This document shows, in pieces, positions 20,587 to 29,426 of a DNA stretch of 64,000 nt (its first letter is position 1; each line of letters opens with the position of its first letter). The position numbers and the translations under genes were made by a program. The notes beneath the pieces were generated by a model, which saw nothing but the letters and a program-made list of their open reading frames with translations, did no database searches and was not told where the DNA came from. This stretch comes from Pandoraea oxalativorans (GTDB taxonomy: Bacteria; Pseudomonadota; Gammaproteobacteria; Burkholderiales; Burkholderiaceae): NCBI RefSeq assembly GCF_000972785.3, contig NZ_CP011253.3, positions 124,001 to 188,000 of the forward strand, in the 5' to 3' direction.

Positions 20587-20617
20587 CATGCCCGCCGTCG
20601 TGCGGGCATGTTTGTTT
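20587..20617 (+). terminator. Terminator-like hairpin after htpX
   Basis: A perfect 9-bp stem (20587-20595 with 20602-20610) with a 6-base loop is followed by tttgttt. It supports a break between htpX and rsmB and argues against an rsmB start at 20608. Confidence 0.7.
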
Positions 20618-20628
20618 GTAGAACGCCC

Positions 20629-21942
20629 ATGCCGCAACCGAGTCTGCCCACCGAATCCCTGGCCTATGTGCTGCAACGCGCCGCACAGGTCGTCGAATCC
20701 GTCCAGAAGGGGACCGCATTGCCGCAGGCGCTGACGCAAGCCACCGCCCAGTGCGCACCGACCGTGCGTGCCGCCACGCAGGATCTCGCCTACCGTGCCG
20801 TGCGACGTCTGGGCAGCAGCCGCGCGCTGCTCGCCGTGCTCGTCAAGCCGGCCTTGCAGGCACGCGTGCGCGACATCCTGCTGTGTGCCCTCGCGTTGCT
20901 GCAAGACGATGCCGAAGGCGCTGCGTACACCGAATTCACGGTCGTCGACCAGGCGGTCGAAGCCATTGCGGCGCAGCGTCGTACGGCGGCGGCGAAGGGG
21001 CTGGCCAACGCAGTGCTGCGACGTTTCTTGCGTGAGCGCGCTGCGTTGATGGCGCAGATCGAGACGCAACCCGAAGCGCGCTGGAATTACCCGGCGTGGT
21101 GGATCGACACCGTGCGTCGTGCCTATCCCGACCAATGGGAGACGCTGCTGGCCGCTGGCAATGGCCGGGGGCCGATGACGCTGCGCGTGAACACGCGTCG
21201 TATCGGCGTGGACGCCATGCAAGAGGCGCTGACGCAGGCTGGCATGGAGGCCGAAGTCATTGGCCCGGGGGCGCTGCGTCTGGCGCAGGCGGTGCCGGTG
21301 GATCGTCTGCCCGGTTTCGCCGACGGATGGGTCTCGGTGCAGGATGCCGGTGCGCAACTGGCCGCACCGCTGGTACTCGGCGAGCATCCGACGCCGGGCA
21401 TGCGTGTGCTGGACGCCTGCGCAGCCCCTGGCGGCAAGACCGGCCACCTCCTGGAAATGGCGGACGTGCAGGTCACGGCGCTCGAATCGGACCGCACGCG
21501 CGTGCCGCGCATCTACGAGAACCTCGAACGTCTTGGGCTGGAGGCGGATGTGCGCATCGGCGATGCGGGCAATCCGTCGAAATGGTCCGGCGGGGGATGG
21601 GACGGCGTGCCGTTCGACCGTATTCTGGCCGACGTGCCGTGCTCGGCGGCGGGCATCGTGCGCCGCCATCCGGACATTCGCTGGTTGCGTCGCGAGGCCG
21701 ACATTGCCGCGCTGGTCGAAGAGCAGCGCCGGATCCTGCTTGCGCTGTGGGAGACGCTGGCCGTGGGCGGCGAACTGATCTATGCGACGTGCTCCGTCTT
21801 CCCGGCGGAAAACGAGCAGCAAGCGCAATGGTTTGAACGTGTTTGCACAGATGCGGTACGATTGGACGCTCCCGGGCAATTGCTGATGACCCCTGGCGGC
21901 GCCCACGATGGCTTCTACTACGCTCGCTTCCAGAAACGGTGA
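20629..21942 (+). CDS. rsmB: 16S rRNA (cytosine-967-C5) methyltransferase
   Basis: RsmB methylates C967 of 16S rRNA with SAM. The 437-residue protein has an N-terminal NusB-like RNA-binding domain (about 1-150) and the Rossmann methyltransferase domain with CAAPGGKTGHL, the catalytic ADVPCSAAGIVRRHPDIRW and the second cysteine in YATCSVFPAENEQQ. The ATG at 20629 gives the expected N-terminus. Its TGA overlaps the GTG of the next gene, so the two are coupled, and they lead into ntrYX. Confidence 0.95.
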   Translation: MPQPSLPTESLAYVLQRAAQVVESVQKGTALPQALTQATAQCAPTVRAATQDLAYRAVRRLGSSRALLAVLVKPALQARVRDILLCALALLQDDAEGAAYTEFTVVDQAVEAIAAQRRTAAAKGLANAVLRRFLRERAALMAQIETQPEARWNYPAWWIDTVRRAYPDQWETLLAAGNGRGPMTLRVNTRRIGVDAMQEALTQAGMEAEVIGPGALRLAQAVPVDRLPGFADGWVSVQDAGAQLAAPLVLGEHPTPGMRVLDACAAPGGKTGHLLEMADVQVTALESDRTRVPRIYENLERLGLEADVRIGDAGNPSKWSGGGWDGVPFDRILADVPCSAAGIVRRHPDIRWLRREADIAALVEEQRRILLALWETLAVGGELIYATCSVFPAENEQQAQWFERVCTDAVRLDAPGQLLMTPGGAHDGFYYARFQKR

Positions 21943-22805
21943 CTTTCTACCAACGGCTACTGGCCTGCCTGCTGCCACTGCTGCTGTGCGTTTTTGCGCT
22001 CGGCTACGCGGCACCCGCGCGCGCCGAAAACGAAATCCAGGTGCGCGAGGCCCGGCTCGAACCGTCGGACGGCGGCTGGTCGCTCGACGCACGCTTCGCC
22101 TTCGAACTCAATAGCAGTCTCGAAGATGCCGTCAATCGCGGCATCTCCCTCTATTTCACGACGGACTTCGAGCTGACCCGCTCGCGCTGGTACTGGTTCG
22201 ACGAAAAGGTCGTGAACACGTCTCAGAGCGTGCGGTTGTGGTTCCAGCCGCTCACGCGTCAGTACCGTGTCTCCAGCAATAACGGCAACAGCAACAGCGG
22301 CGGCCTGCAACTCGGCTTCGGTTCGCTGCGCGAAGCGCTCGCACTCGTACGCAATGTCAGCGGCTGGCGCGTGATCGAGAAGGGCGTGGCCAAGCCGGGC
22401 ACGCAGTATCAGGTGTCGGTGCGCATGCGGCTCGACAACGCGCTCATGCCCAAGCCGTTCCAGATCGATGCGGTGAACAATCGCGACTGGAACCTCAGTT
22501 CGGACTGGACGCGCTTCTTGTTCACACCCGCGCAACCGTCGACCTCGGCAAGCTTGTCCGCACCGGCCACGGCGGCGCTGCCCGTGGCGGCATCGGTTTC
22601 CGCGTCGACATCGGCGTCCGCCGCAGCGGCGCCGATCACGCTGGTACCGTCCGCTGCGCCTGCGAGCTTCGGCCTGACGGGGATGACGGCATCGCCCGAC
22701 GCGACGAGTCCTGCGAACGCCGCGAATGCCGCCTCGCGTTCGACGGGCAAATTGCCACTGGCCTTCAACGCGGCCCTCCCGCCCGGAGCTGCCCGTGTCA
22801 AATAA
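21939..22805 (+). CDS. DUF4390 domain exported protein
   Basis: The GTG at 21939 overlaps the rsmB stop (GTGA), giving 288 residues. A signal peptide (FYQRLLACLLPLLLCVFALGYAAPARA) is followed by the DUF4390 domain (EARLEPSDGGWSLDARFAFELN to about residue 190, with RSRWYWFDEK and RFLFTP), then an Ala/Ser-rich tail. The function is unknown; members regularly sit between rsmB and ntrY in betaproteobacteria. Its last bases overlap the GTG of ntrY by 11. I infer a periplasmic role, possibly linked to the NtrY sensor. Confidence 0.88.
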   Translation: MTFYQRLLACLLPLLLCVFALGYAAPARAENEIQVREARLEPSDGGWSLDARFAFELNSSLEDAVNRGISLYFTTDFELTRSRWYWFDEKVVNTSQSVRLWFQPLTRQYRVSSNNGNSNSGGLQLGFGSLREALALVRNVSGWRVIEKGVAKPGTQYQVSVRMRLDNALMPKPFQIDAVNNRDWNLSSDWTRFLFTPAQPSTSASLSAPATAALPVAASVSASTSASAAAAPITLVPSAAPASFGLTGMTASPDATSPANAANAASRSTGKLPLAFNAALPPGAARVK

Positions 22806-25146
22806 CGGCGGCGGCCTGCTCAAGCACATCGTCATTCGCACGCTGATCGTCACGATGGCGCTGGTCGCCATCGGTCTGTTCGGCCTGCTTGCGCTCGCGT
22901 CGGCCAATACCGAATTCTTCGATCGCTACTATTCGCTGCTCTACACCGCGAATATCGCGGTCGCGTTCATCTTCGTCTTCATCGTCGGCGCGCTCGTCTG
23001 GATCATTCTCGTGCGGCTGCGTCAGCGACGTTTCGGCACGCGACTGCTCGCCAAGCTCGCGATCTTCTTCGCGCTGGTGGGCGTGCTGCCGGGCGGCATC
23101 ATCTATCTCGTGTCGCTGCAATTCGTCTCGCGCAGCATCGAATCGTGGTTCGACGTGCGGGTCGAAACGGCGCTCGATTCCGGTCTCGAACTCGGGCGCG
23201 CGATTCTCAACAACGGGTTGTCCGATCTGAGTGCGAAGGCACAACTGGTGGCCGACAATCTGGCGTCGAGCGGCGAGAAGGGCGGCACGCTCACGCTGCT
23301 GCGCATGCGAGATCAGTTCGGCTTGCAGGACGCGACCATCGTCGACGGCAACGGTCGCGTGCTGGCCTCGGCCTCAGGCAACTTCAACGCGCTGGTGCCC
23401 GATCTGCCCACGGCGCTGATGTTGCGACAGGCGCGCACGCAGCCGCGTGGCTACACAGCTATCGAAGGCGGCAGCGAAGGCTACGATCGGCACGAAGGAC
23501 ACGATCAGTTGCGCTGGCGGGTCGTGACCCGCATTCCGTCGAGTTACACGTCGGCGCTGCAGGACGACGAACGGTTTCTGCAGGTCACCCAACTGGTCCC
23601 GGCCAATCTGGCCAAGAGCGCCGAGGCCGTGCAGAACGCTTATCGCGAATATCAGGAGAAGGCGCTGGGACGCACGGGCCTTCGCAAGATGTACATCGGT
23701 ACGCTGACGCTATCGCTGTTCCTCGCGACGTTCGTGGCGATGATGCTCGCGCTGGCGCTCGGCAGCCAGCTGGCGCGTCCGCTGTTCCTGCTCGCACGCG
23801 GCACGCAGGAAGTCGCAGCGGGCGATTTGTCGCCCAAGGGGGAAATGCGCACCAATGACGAACTGGGTTTCCTCACGCAGGCCTTCAATGCGATGACGCG
23901 TCAGTTGTCCGACGCGCGCGCCACCGTGGAGCGCAACCGGCTCGCGCTGGAAAGTTCGAAAGCACACCTGGAGTCCATTCTGTCGAGCCTGACGGCCGGT
24001 GTGTTCGTCTTCGATCGGGATTTCCGACTGACGACGGCCAACGCGGGTGCCGAGCGCATCTTCAAGCAGAGTTTTCAGGGTGAATTGAATCGCTCGCCCG
24101 CGCATATTCCGGCGCTGGTAGAGTTCGGTGAAACGCTGCGTCGTGCGTTCGCGGATCGCGACGCCAATGCCGACCTCGGTCCGGGCGGGCACTGGCAGCA
24201 GCAGATCGGTCTGACGCTGCCAGGGGAAACCGACGGCGTGACGCTGCTGGTGCGCGGCTCGCATTTGCCGGAGCCGATGGTGGCGGTGGCCGGGGTGCCG
24301 ACCAGCGCAGGCGGCGGCTACGTGGTGGTGTTCGACGACATCAGCGACGTGATCTCCGCGCAGCGCTCGGTGGCATGGGCCGAAGTGGCGCGGCGTCTGG
24401 CGCACGAGATCAAGAATCCGCTCACGCCGATTCAACTCTCGGCGGAGCGCTTGCAGATGAAGCTGTCCGACAAGCTGCCGCCGGCCGACGCCGAAGTGTT
24501 GCGTAAGGGCGCGACGACCATCGTCAATCAGGTAGCGGCCATGAAGCGCATGGTGGACGATTTCCGCGACTATGCGCGACTGCCGCCCGCGATCATGCAT
24601 CCGTTGCAACTCAACGAGCTGATTGGCGAGGTCCTGACGTTGTACGGTGTGGATGAAGGGCGCGGCACGATCCGTCCGTACCTCGATGCCGAGCTGCCGG
24701 AAATTCGCGGAGACTCGACGCAATTGCGGCAGGTTATCCATAATCTGCTGCAGAATGCTCAAGATGCGGTCGGCGGAACCGAAAACCCTCTTATCACGGT
24801 GGAAACGAAGACAGTAGAATACGCAGGAACGGATGTGCATCCCGGCGAACCGAAGCGCACAGCAGTGCGTCTGACGATCACGGACAATGGACCGGGCTTC
24901 CCGGCGCGCATTCTGACCCGTGCATTCGAACCCTACGTGACGACCAAGTCGAAGGGCACCGGGCTCGGGTTGGCGATGGTCAAGAAGATCGTCGACGAGC
25001 ATCAGGCGCGCATCGACATCCGTAACCGGTCTTTACCCGAGGGCGAAGGCAGTGCAGGTGCACAGATTTCGATCTTGTTTACTCAATTGGCTGACGACCA
25101 GGAACTGCCGCGCAGCAAGCCGGCAGAACACACGAAGGTAGCGTAA
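22795..25146 (+). CDS. ntrY: NtrY-type sensor histidine kinase
   Basis: This 783-residue membrane kinase starts at GTG 22795, giving VSNNGGGLLKHIVIRTLI. It has an N-terminal bundle of helices with a periplasmic loop, a HAMP (after about residue 320), a PAS-like segment (TAGVFVFDRDFRLTTANAGAERIF), HisKA with His537 in ARRLAHEIKNPLTPIQLSAERLQ, and HATPase with NLLQNAQDA, DNGPGFP and GTGLGLAMV. NtrYX systems respond to nitrogen, redox or envelope cues. It is immediately followed by ntrX without a gap. Confidence 0.93.
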   Translation: MSNNGGGLLKHIVIRTLIVTMALVAIGLFGLLALASANTEFFDRYYSLLYTANIAVAFIFVFIVGALVWIILVRLRQRRFGTRLLAKLAIFFALVGVLPGGIIYLVSLQFVSRSIESWFDVRVETALDSGLELGRAILNNGLSDLSAKAQLVADNLASSGEKGGTLTLLRMRDQFGLQDATIVDGNGRVLASASGNFNALVPDLPTALMLRQARTQPRGYTAIEGGSEGYDRHEGHDQLRWRVVTRIPSSYTSALQDDERFLQVTQLVPANLAKSAEAVQNAYREYQEKALGRTGLRKMYIGTLTLSLFLATFVAMMLALALGSQLARPLFLLARGTQEVAAGDLSPKGEMRTNDELGFLTQAFNAMTRQLSDARATVERNRLALESSKAHLESILSSLTAGVFVFDRDFRLTTANAGAERIFKQSFQGELNRSPAHIPALVEFGETLRRAFADRDANADLGPGGHWQQQIGLTLPGETDGVTLLVRGSHLPEPMVAVAGVPTSAGGGYVVVFDDISDVISAQRSVAWAEVARRLAHEIKNPLTPIQLSAERLQMKLSDKLPPADAEVLRKGATTIVNQVAAMKRMVDDFRDYARLPPAIMHPLQLNELIGEVLTLYGVDEGRGTIRPYLDAELPEIRGDSTQLRQVIHNLLQNAQDAVGGTENPLITVETKTVEYAGTDVHPGEPKRTAVRLTITDNGPGFPARILTRAFEPYVTTKSKGTGLGLAMVKKIVDEHQARIDIRNRSLPEGEGSAGAQISILFTQLADDQELPRSKPAEHTKVA

Positions 25147-25887
25147 ATGGCAACCATTTTGGTGGTGGATGACGAAATGGGGATCCGGGAGCTGCTCTCG
25201 GAGATTCTGAGCGACGAGGGGCATGTCGTGGAGGTGGCGGAGAACGCGCAGGAAGCGCGCGCTTTCCGTGCCGCACACACGCCCGATCTCGTGCTGCTCG
25301 ATATCTGGATGCCCGATACCGACGGCGTGACCTTGCTCAAGGAATGGGCGGCACAGCAGTTGCTGACCATGCCCGTGATCATGATGTCCGGACATGCCAC
25401 GATCGACACCGCCGTCGAGGCGACGAAGATCGGCGCGCTGAACTTCCTCGAGAAGCCCATCGCCCTGCAAAAGTTGTTGCAGGCGGTGGAGCAGGGACTG
25501 GCGCGTGGCAAGCGCGAAGCGTCCGGTGGGGCGGCAAGCGCCTTCGAAGGCGACGACGACGCACTCGAAGCCGGCGTCTTCGGCGAGAGCGAGCCGCGTC
25601 ACGCCGGCACGGGCCTGAACGGCACGGCGTCGCATCACGTGCCGCTCGGCGTGAGCGATGCCGACGGCGTGAGCGGCGTGCCCGGTGCAGGTACGTCGGC
25701 GGAGATCTCTTTCGACGTTCCGCTGCGCGAGGCCCGCGACGCCTTCGAGCGCGCTTACTTTGCTTATCATCTGGCCAAGGAACACGGCAGCATGACGCGC
25801 GTGGCCGAGAAGACCGGGCTGGAACGCACGCACCTGTATCGCAAGCTCAAGCAATTGGGCGTCGAACTTTCCAAGAGCAAGACCTGA
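25147..25887 (+). CDS. ntrX: NtrX-like response regulator without AAA+ domain
   Basis: The 246-residue protein has a receiver domain (Asp52 in LVLLDIWMPD, Lys in NFLEKPIAL) and a Fis-type helix-turn-helix (MTRVAEKTGLERTHLYRKLKQLGVEL). The sigma54-interacting AAA+ ATPase of classical NtrX (about 450 residues) is absent, replaced by an approximately 80-residue low-complexity linker rich in Gly, Ala and acidic residues. This short form is common in betaproteobacteria, so it probably acts as a simple repressor or activator, not a sigma54 enhancer protein. The ATG follows the ntrY stop directly. Confidence 0.92.
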   Translation: MATILVVDDEMGIRELLSEILSDEGHVVEVAENAQEARAFRAAHTPDLVLLDIWMPDTDGVTLLKEWAAQQLLTMPVIMMSGHATIDTAVEATKIGALNFLEKPIALQKLLQAVEQGLARGKREASGGAASAFEGDDDALEAGVFGESEPRHAGTGLNGTASHHVPLGVSDADGVSGVPGAGTSAEISFDVPLREARDAFERAYFAYHLAKEHGSMTRVAEKTGLERTHLYRKLKQLGVELSKSKT

Positions 25888-25958
25888 CGGAACGGCGGTG
25901 TGGCGCGTGCAAAGGTGCCGTCATGCCGCTTCGCTGCAGATTTTTTTAGAGGAAGGGC

Positions 25959-25987
25959 TTGCACAAAGCGTATTCGTTCTCTATAAT
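25959..25987 (+). promoter_or_regulatory. Strong sigma70 promoter of tRNA-Phe
   Basis: TTGCAC (25959-25964) and a perfect TATAAT (25982-25987) are separated by exactly 17 bases; the tRNA starts 12 bases further on. Confidence 0.9.
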
Positions 25988-25999
25988 CGCTTTTCTCTT

Positions 26000-26075
26000 G
26001 GCCCGGTAGCTCAGTTGGTAGAGCAGCGGATTGAAAATCCGCGTGTCGTTGGTTCGATTCCGACCCAGGCCACCA
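26000..26075 (+). tRNA. tRNA-Phe (GAA anticodon)
   Basis: All tRNA parts are readable: a 7-bp acceptor region, TA, D arm (GCTC..GAGC), anticodon arm GCGGA-TTGAAAA-TCCGC with anticodon GAA, 5-base variable region, T arm GTTGG-TTCGATT-CCGAC, discriminator A and encoded CCA. One oddity: the acceptor reads GGCCCGG against CCAGGCC, leaving a C5-A68 mismatch. Confidence 0.96.
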
Positions 26076-26081
26076 AATTCG

Positions 26082-26111
26082 AAGGGCTTGCGCATATCGC
26101 AAGCCCTTTTT
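26082..26111 (+). terminator. Terminator of tRNA-Phe
   Basis: An 11-bp stem (26082-26092 with 26098-26108) with a 5-base loop is followed by TTTTT. Confidence 0.9.
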
Positions 26112-26373
26112 GCGTTTGACCGAAAACGCTGCCCGATGATGGGTATAACGGCCCGGCGATAGCTGCGCGGGGCAACGCGGTTCAAAATCGCGTGACAACT
26201 CCCGCACGCGGGTTGCCCGGAAGATCCGGGGACGTTCGAGACTACGATGTCCGTACGTCCCGACTGTCCGAAAGGTCCGATCTTCGATGGTAGCCGCAAG
26301 CGCGTGCCCCGGCCCCCGCTGTCGCGATGCCTCGATGCTCCGACGGCAAGGGCGATACTGCTAGCGCATGATC

Positions 26374-27108
26374 ATGACGACAAGCACCGATTCCGCTCTG
26401 GTTCTGTTCTCCGGTGGACAGGATTCGACCACCTGCCTCGCGTGGGCGCTCTCGCGCTACGCGCGCGTCGAGACGCTGGGTTTCGATTACGGCCAGCGCC
26501 ATAGCGTCGAGCTGGAATGCCGCACCGACGTACTGGCCAAGCTCCGCGAACGTTTTCCGCAGTGGGCGCCGCGACTGGGCGACGATCACATGATCGACCT
26601 GTCGATTCTCGGTCAGATCAGCGAGACCTCGCTTACGCGCGAAACCACGATTGCGATGGCGGCGAACAATCTGCCGAACACCTTCGTGCCGGGACGAAAT
26701 CTGCTGTTTCTGACGATTGGTGCGACCATTGCGTATCGCCGCGGTTTGCGCGTGCTCGTCGGCGGTATGTGCGAGACGGATTTCTCGGGCTACCCGGATT
26801 GCCGCGACGACACCATGAAGGCGCTTCAGGTCGCGCTCAATCTGGGCATGGACCAGCGCTTCATCGTCGAGACACCGTTGATGTGGATCGATAAGGCCGA
26901 CACATGGCAGATGGCGCAGGATCTGGGCGGCGACGTGCTCGTCGAGACCGTGCGCGAAGACACACACACGTGCTATCTGGGCGAGCGCAGCGTGCTGCAC
27001 CCCTGGGGCTACGGATGTGGCGAATGCCCGGCGTGTCAGTTGCGTCAGCGCGGCTACGAGCAGTGGCGGGCACGCGATAACCCGAATCAGGGTCGCCAGG
27101 CGGTCTGA
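26374..27108 (+). CDS. queC: 7-cyano-7-deazaguanine synthase
   Basis: QueC converts CDG to preQ0 using ATP and ammonia in queuosine synthesis. It has the PP-loop ([17 protein letters not shown]), FDYGQRH and VPGRNLLFL segments, and a C-terminal zinc site (TCYLGERS...[11 protein letters not shown]). The length, 244 residues from ATG 26374 (or 246 from 26368), is normal. The approximately 290-base leader after the tRNA shows no clear preQ1 riboswitch. It is the first gene of queC-queE-queD. Confidence 0.95.
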   Translation: MTTSTDSALVLFSGGQDSTTCLAWALSRYARVETLGFDYGQRHSVELECRTDVLAKLRERFPQWAPRLGDDHMIDLSILGQISETSLTRETTIAMAANNLPNTFVPGRNLLFLTIGATIAYRRGLRVLVGGMCETDFSGYPDCRDDTMKALQVALNLGMDQRFIVETPLMWIDKADTWQMAQDLGGDVLVETVREDTHTCYLGERSVLHPWGYGCGECPACQLRQRGYEQWRARDNPNQGRQAV

Positions 27109-27134
27109 TTCTTCATAGTCGAATCGAGAGCATC

Positions 27135-27770
27135 ATGACGTACGCGGTAAAGGAAATCTTCTACACATTGCAGGGCGAGGGCGCGAACGCCGGACGCCCG
27201 GCCGTGTTCTGCCGGTTTGCAGGCTGCAACCTCTGGACCGGGCGCGAAGAGGACCGTGCCGACGCCGTCTGCCAGTTCTGCGATACGGACTTCGTCGGCA
27301 CCGATGGCGAAAACGGTGGCAAGTACCGCACGCCGGCCGACCTCGTCGCACAGGTCGTCGCTCTGTGGCCGCAGGACGATCGCGCGCACCGCTTCATCGT
27401 GTGCACCGGCGGCGAGCCACTGCTTCAGCTCGATGCCCCGCTGATCGCTGCGCTGCATGCCGAGGGTTTTCGCATTGCCGTGGAAACCAATGGCACGCAA
27501 GCCATTCCCGAAGGCATCGACTGGGTGTGCGTGAGCCCGAAGGCCGATGCCGAACTGATCGTCACGCGTGGCGACGAGCTGAAGGTTGTGGTGCCGCAGG
27601 ATCGTCAGCGTCTGGCCGATTACGAAGCTCTCGACTTCACGCACTTCTATCTGCAACCGATGGATGGCCCGTTGCGGGACACGAATACCAAGCTGGCGAT
27701 CGACTATTGCAAGTCGCACCCGCGCTGGTCGTTGTCGATGCAGACGCACAAATACCTGAATATTCCCTGA
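27135..27770 (+). CDS. queE: 7-carboxy-7-deazaguanine synthase (radical SAM)
   Basis: QueE rearranges 6-carboxy-tetrahydropterin to CDG using a radical SAM cluster. The 211-residue protein begins MTYAVKEIFYTLQGEGANAGRPAVFCRFAGCNLWTG, with the cluster cysteines arranged C-x14-C-x2-C ending in VCQFCDTDF, which marks the clade with a long insertion seen in proteobacteria. VCTGGEPLLQ and SPKADAELI are further family motifs. It lies 26 bases after queC and 9 before queD. Confidence 0.95.
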   Translation: MTYAVKEIFYTLQGEGANAGRPAVFCRFAGCNLWTGREEDRADAVCQFCDTDFVGTDGENGGKYRTPADLVAQVVALWPQDDRAHRFIVCTGGEPLLQLDAPLIAALHAEGFRIAVETNGTQAIPEGIDWVCVSPKADAELIVTRGDELKVVVPQDRQRLADYEALDFTHFYLQPMDGPLRDTNTKLAIDYCKSHPRWSLSMQTHKYLNIP

Positions 27771-27779
27771 GCCGTTGCT

Positions 27780-28223
27780 GTGATTACGATTACCCGGAAA
27801 CTCGAATTCGATGCGGGCCACCGCATTCCCGATCACCGAAGCCAGTGCCGCAACCTGCACGGGCATCGCTACGTGCTCGAAATCACGCTCGCGGGCGAAG
27901 TGAGCCGCGAGAGCGGTGCGTCCGACAACGGCATGGTGATGGACTTTGCCGACGTGAAGGCGCTCGCCAACGAGCATCTGGTGTCTGTCTGGGACCACGC
28001 GTTTCTCGTCTATGAGGGCGACACGGCCGTGCGCACGTTCCTCGAGACGATGCCCGACCACAAGACCGTGGTGTTCGACCGCGTGCCGACCGTCGAGAAC
28101 CTTGCCGCAGCCGCGTTCGACAAGCTGAGCCACGTGTTCGATGCGCATTACGGTCGCGACCTGCGTCTGGTGCGCCTGCGTCTGTACGAAACGCCGAACT
28201 GCTGGTCGGAAGTGACCGCCTGA
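27780..28223 (+). CDS. queD: 6-carboxy-5,6,7,8-tetrahydropterin synthase
   Basis: QueD makes 6-carboxytetrahydropterin from dihydroneopterin triphosphate. The 147-residue protein has the zinc histidines (DAGHRIPDH, LHGHRYVLEI), the catalytic-region cysteine in SQCRNLHGH, and the C-terminal RLYETPNCWSEV. The start is GTG at 27780. It completes the queC-E-D operon and is closed by a terminator at 28338. Confidence 0.94.
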   Translation: MITITRKLEFDAGHRIPDHRSQCRNLHGHRYVLEITLAGEVSRESGASDNGMVMDFADVKALANEHLVSVWDHAFLVYEGDTAVRTFLETMPDHKTVVFDRVPTVENLAAAAFDKLSHVFDAHYGRDLRLVRLRLYETPNCWSEVTA

Positions 28224-28337
28224 GCCACGGCTTGCGCGAATCGACCGTGATCCTCTGGGATGACGCCCGAGATGTCACAGAACCGATACTTCACCCGCAA
28301 TCGCGACGGCTGTCGGTGAAGGCATGACCGAAAGTGG

Positions 28338-28377
28338 AAACCCGCCAGATCAAACGTCTGGCGGGTTTTTTATTTTT
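28338..28377 (+). terminator. Terminator of queCED
   Basis: A 12-bp stem (28338-28349 with 28357-28368) is followed by T-rich DNA. Confidence 0.9.
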
Positions 28378-28387
28378 CGGAGGAGTT

Positions 28388-28798
28388 ATGGCAAGAATTC
28401 CAGCGGCTGCAAATTCCGTCGCACGGGAGCCGGAAACGGGCGTGCAGCTCTATTCGGTTCGCCGCCTCAATTCGGACGTCGGCATCGGGTCGCTCAATCG
28501 GGCGGCGAACCGGTCGAGGGTGACGACAACGTTTGCGTCGACATCGAATGCGACTCGCCCCGGACATGACGCGTTTCGCACTGACGTCACCGGCGTGCGT
28601 CCGTACGGCGATCCGCCGCCACCGTATGCGCTGCCCGGCCAACGGCCCGAGGTGTTGCCGCCCGGCCCGCCGCCTGCATATTCGGCAGAGGATGCCTGGC
28701 GAAGCCACTGTGTCAGACCGTCTGCGCCGCCGCTGGACGACGAGCGGGCCACCATCGCCCGCTATCTCGACGCAGGTCATCCGCGCTCCGACGTGTGA
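28388..28798 (+). CDS. Small proline-rich protein with two PPxY motifs; candidate effector
   Basis: I do not recognise this 136-residue protein. Its ATG at 28388 follows a good cggaggag site. The first 70 residues are Ser/Thr/Arg-rich and poorly structured, a composition typical of secretion signals. A proline-rich middle (about 68-98) carries PPPY (77-80) and PPAY (95-98), the PPxY core bound by WW domains of eukaryotic proteins such as NEDD4-type ligases. A short helical end follows. No signal peptide or membrane segment is visible. It lies 1.6 kb before the T3SS genes. That it is secreted is an inference. Confidence 0.6.
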   Translation: MARIPAAANSVAREPETGVQLYSVRRLNSDVGIGSLNRAANRSRVTTTFASTSNATRPGHDAFRTDVTGVRPYGDPPPPYALPGQRPEVLPPGPPPAYSAEDAWRSHCVRPSAPPLDDERATIARYLDAGHPRSDV

Positions 28799-28884
28799 CA
28801 TCGCGCTATGATGCGGCTGGTTACACGTAACTCGCCTCTATAACGGCAATCGCCAACACCCGATATCGCGAAGGGGGGACTCTC

Positions 28885-29310
28885 ATGATCAAGACACTGC
28901 TGCGCGGCCTGCTGACCGCATTCCTGTTCACTGTTTTTGCTGTGTCCGCCACGTCGGCAATTGCGGAAGACAAGGTCGTGTATCACATCAACGACGCCGA
29001 GCATCAGGCACTCGCGGGCTTGCGCAACATTCGCAACCAGCTGGACACGGTGCCGGACAGCAAGATCGTGGTCGTCGCGCATTCGCAGGGCGTCGATTTC
29101 CTGATGGAGAGTTACAAGGACGCGGCGACCGTCGGGCCGCTGATCTCGGCGCTGCACGCGCGCGGCGTCAAGTTCGAGGTGTGCGAAATCACGCTCAAGC
29201 AGCGCAATCTGAAGAAGGACCAGTTCGTGCTGGATGCAGATTTCACGCCGTCCGGCGTGGTCGAACTGACGCGCTTGCAGCAAAAGGGATATGCCTACAT
29301 CAAGCCGTAA
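28885..29310 (+). CDS. Periplasmic DsrE-family protein
   Basis: The 141-residue protein has a signal peptide (LLRGLLTAFLFTVFAVSATSAIA) and a DsrE/DsrF-like fold: KVVYHINDAEHQALAGLRNIRNQL, KIVVVAHSQGVDFL, and KFEVCEITLKQRNL with the single conserved cysteine. Cytoplasmic DsrE proteins take part in sulfur relay; the role of exported versions is unknown. A gaaggggg site precedes the ATG, and a terminator follows at 29357. Confidence 0.85.
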   Translation: MIKTLLRGLLTAFLFTVFAVSATSAIAEDKVVYHINDAEHQALAGLRNIRNQLDTVPDSKIVVVAHSQGVDFLMESYKDAATVGPLISALHARGVKFEVCEITLKQRNLKKDQFVLDADFTPSGVVELTRLQQKGYAYIKP

Positions 29311-29356
29311 GTGCCTGAGCGCCTGAGTGCGATAGCGCGAGCGCGATCTCACCCCG

Positions 29357-29387
29357 AAGCCCCGGTTCGAGCCGGGGCTTTTTGTTT
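29357..29387 (+). terminator. Terminator after the DsrE-like gene
   Basis: A 9-bp stem (29357-29365 with 29372-29380) is followed by tttgttt. Confidence 0.85.
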
Positions 29388-29426
29388 GGCGCACAATAGG
29401 CGTACGTCCGTTCCCGGAGGTGTGCC

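Noticed and set aside
26112..26367. preQ1 riboswitch in front of queC
   Set aside because: No preQ1-I type hairpin with A-rich tail and no other queuosine riboswitch pattern could be found.
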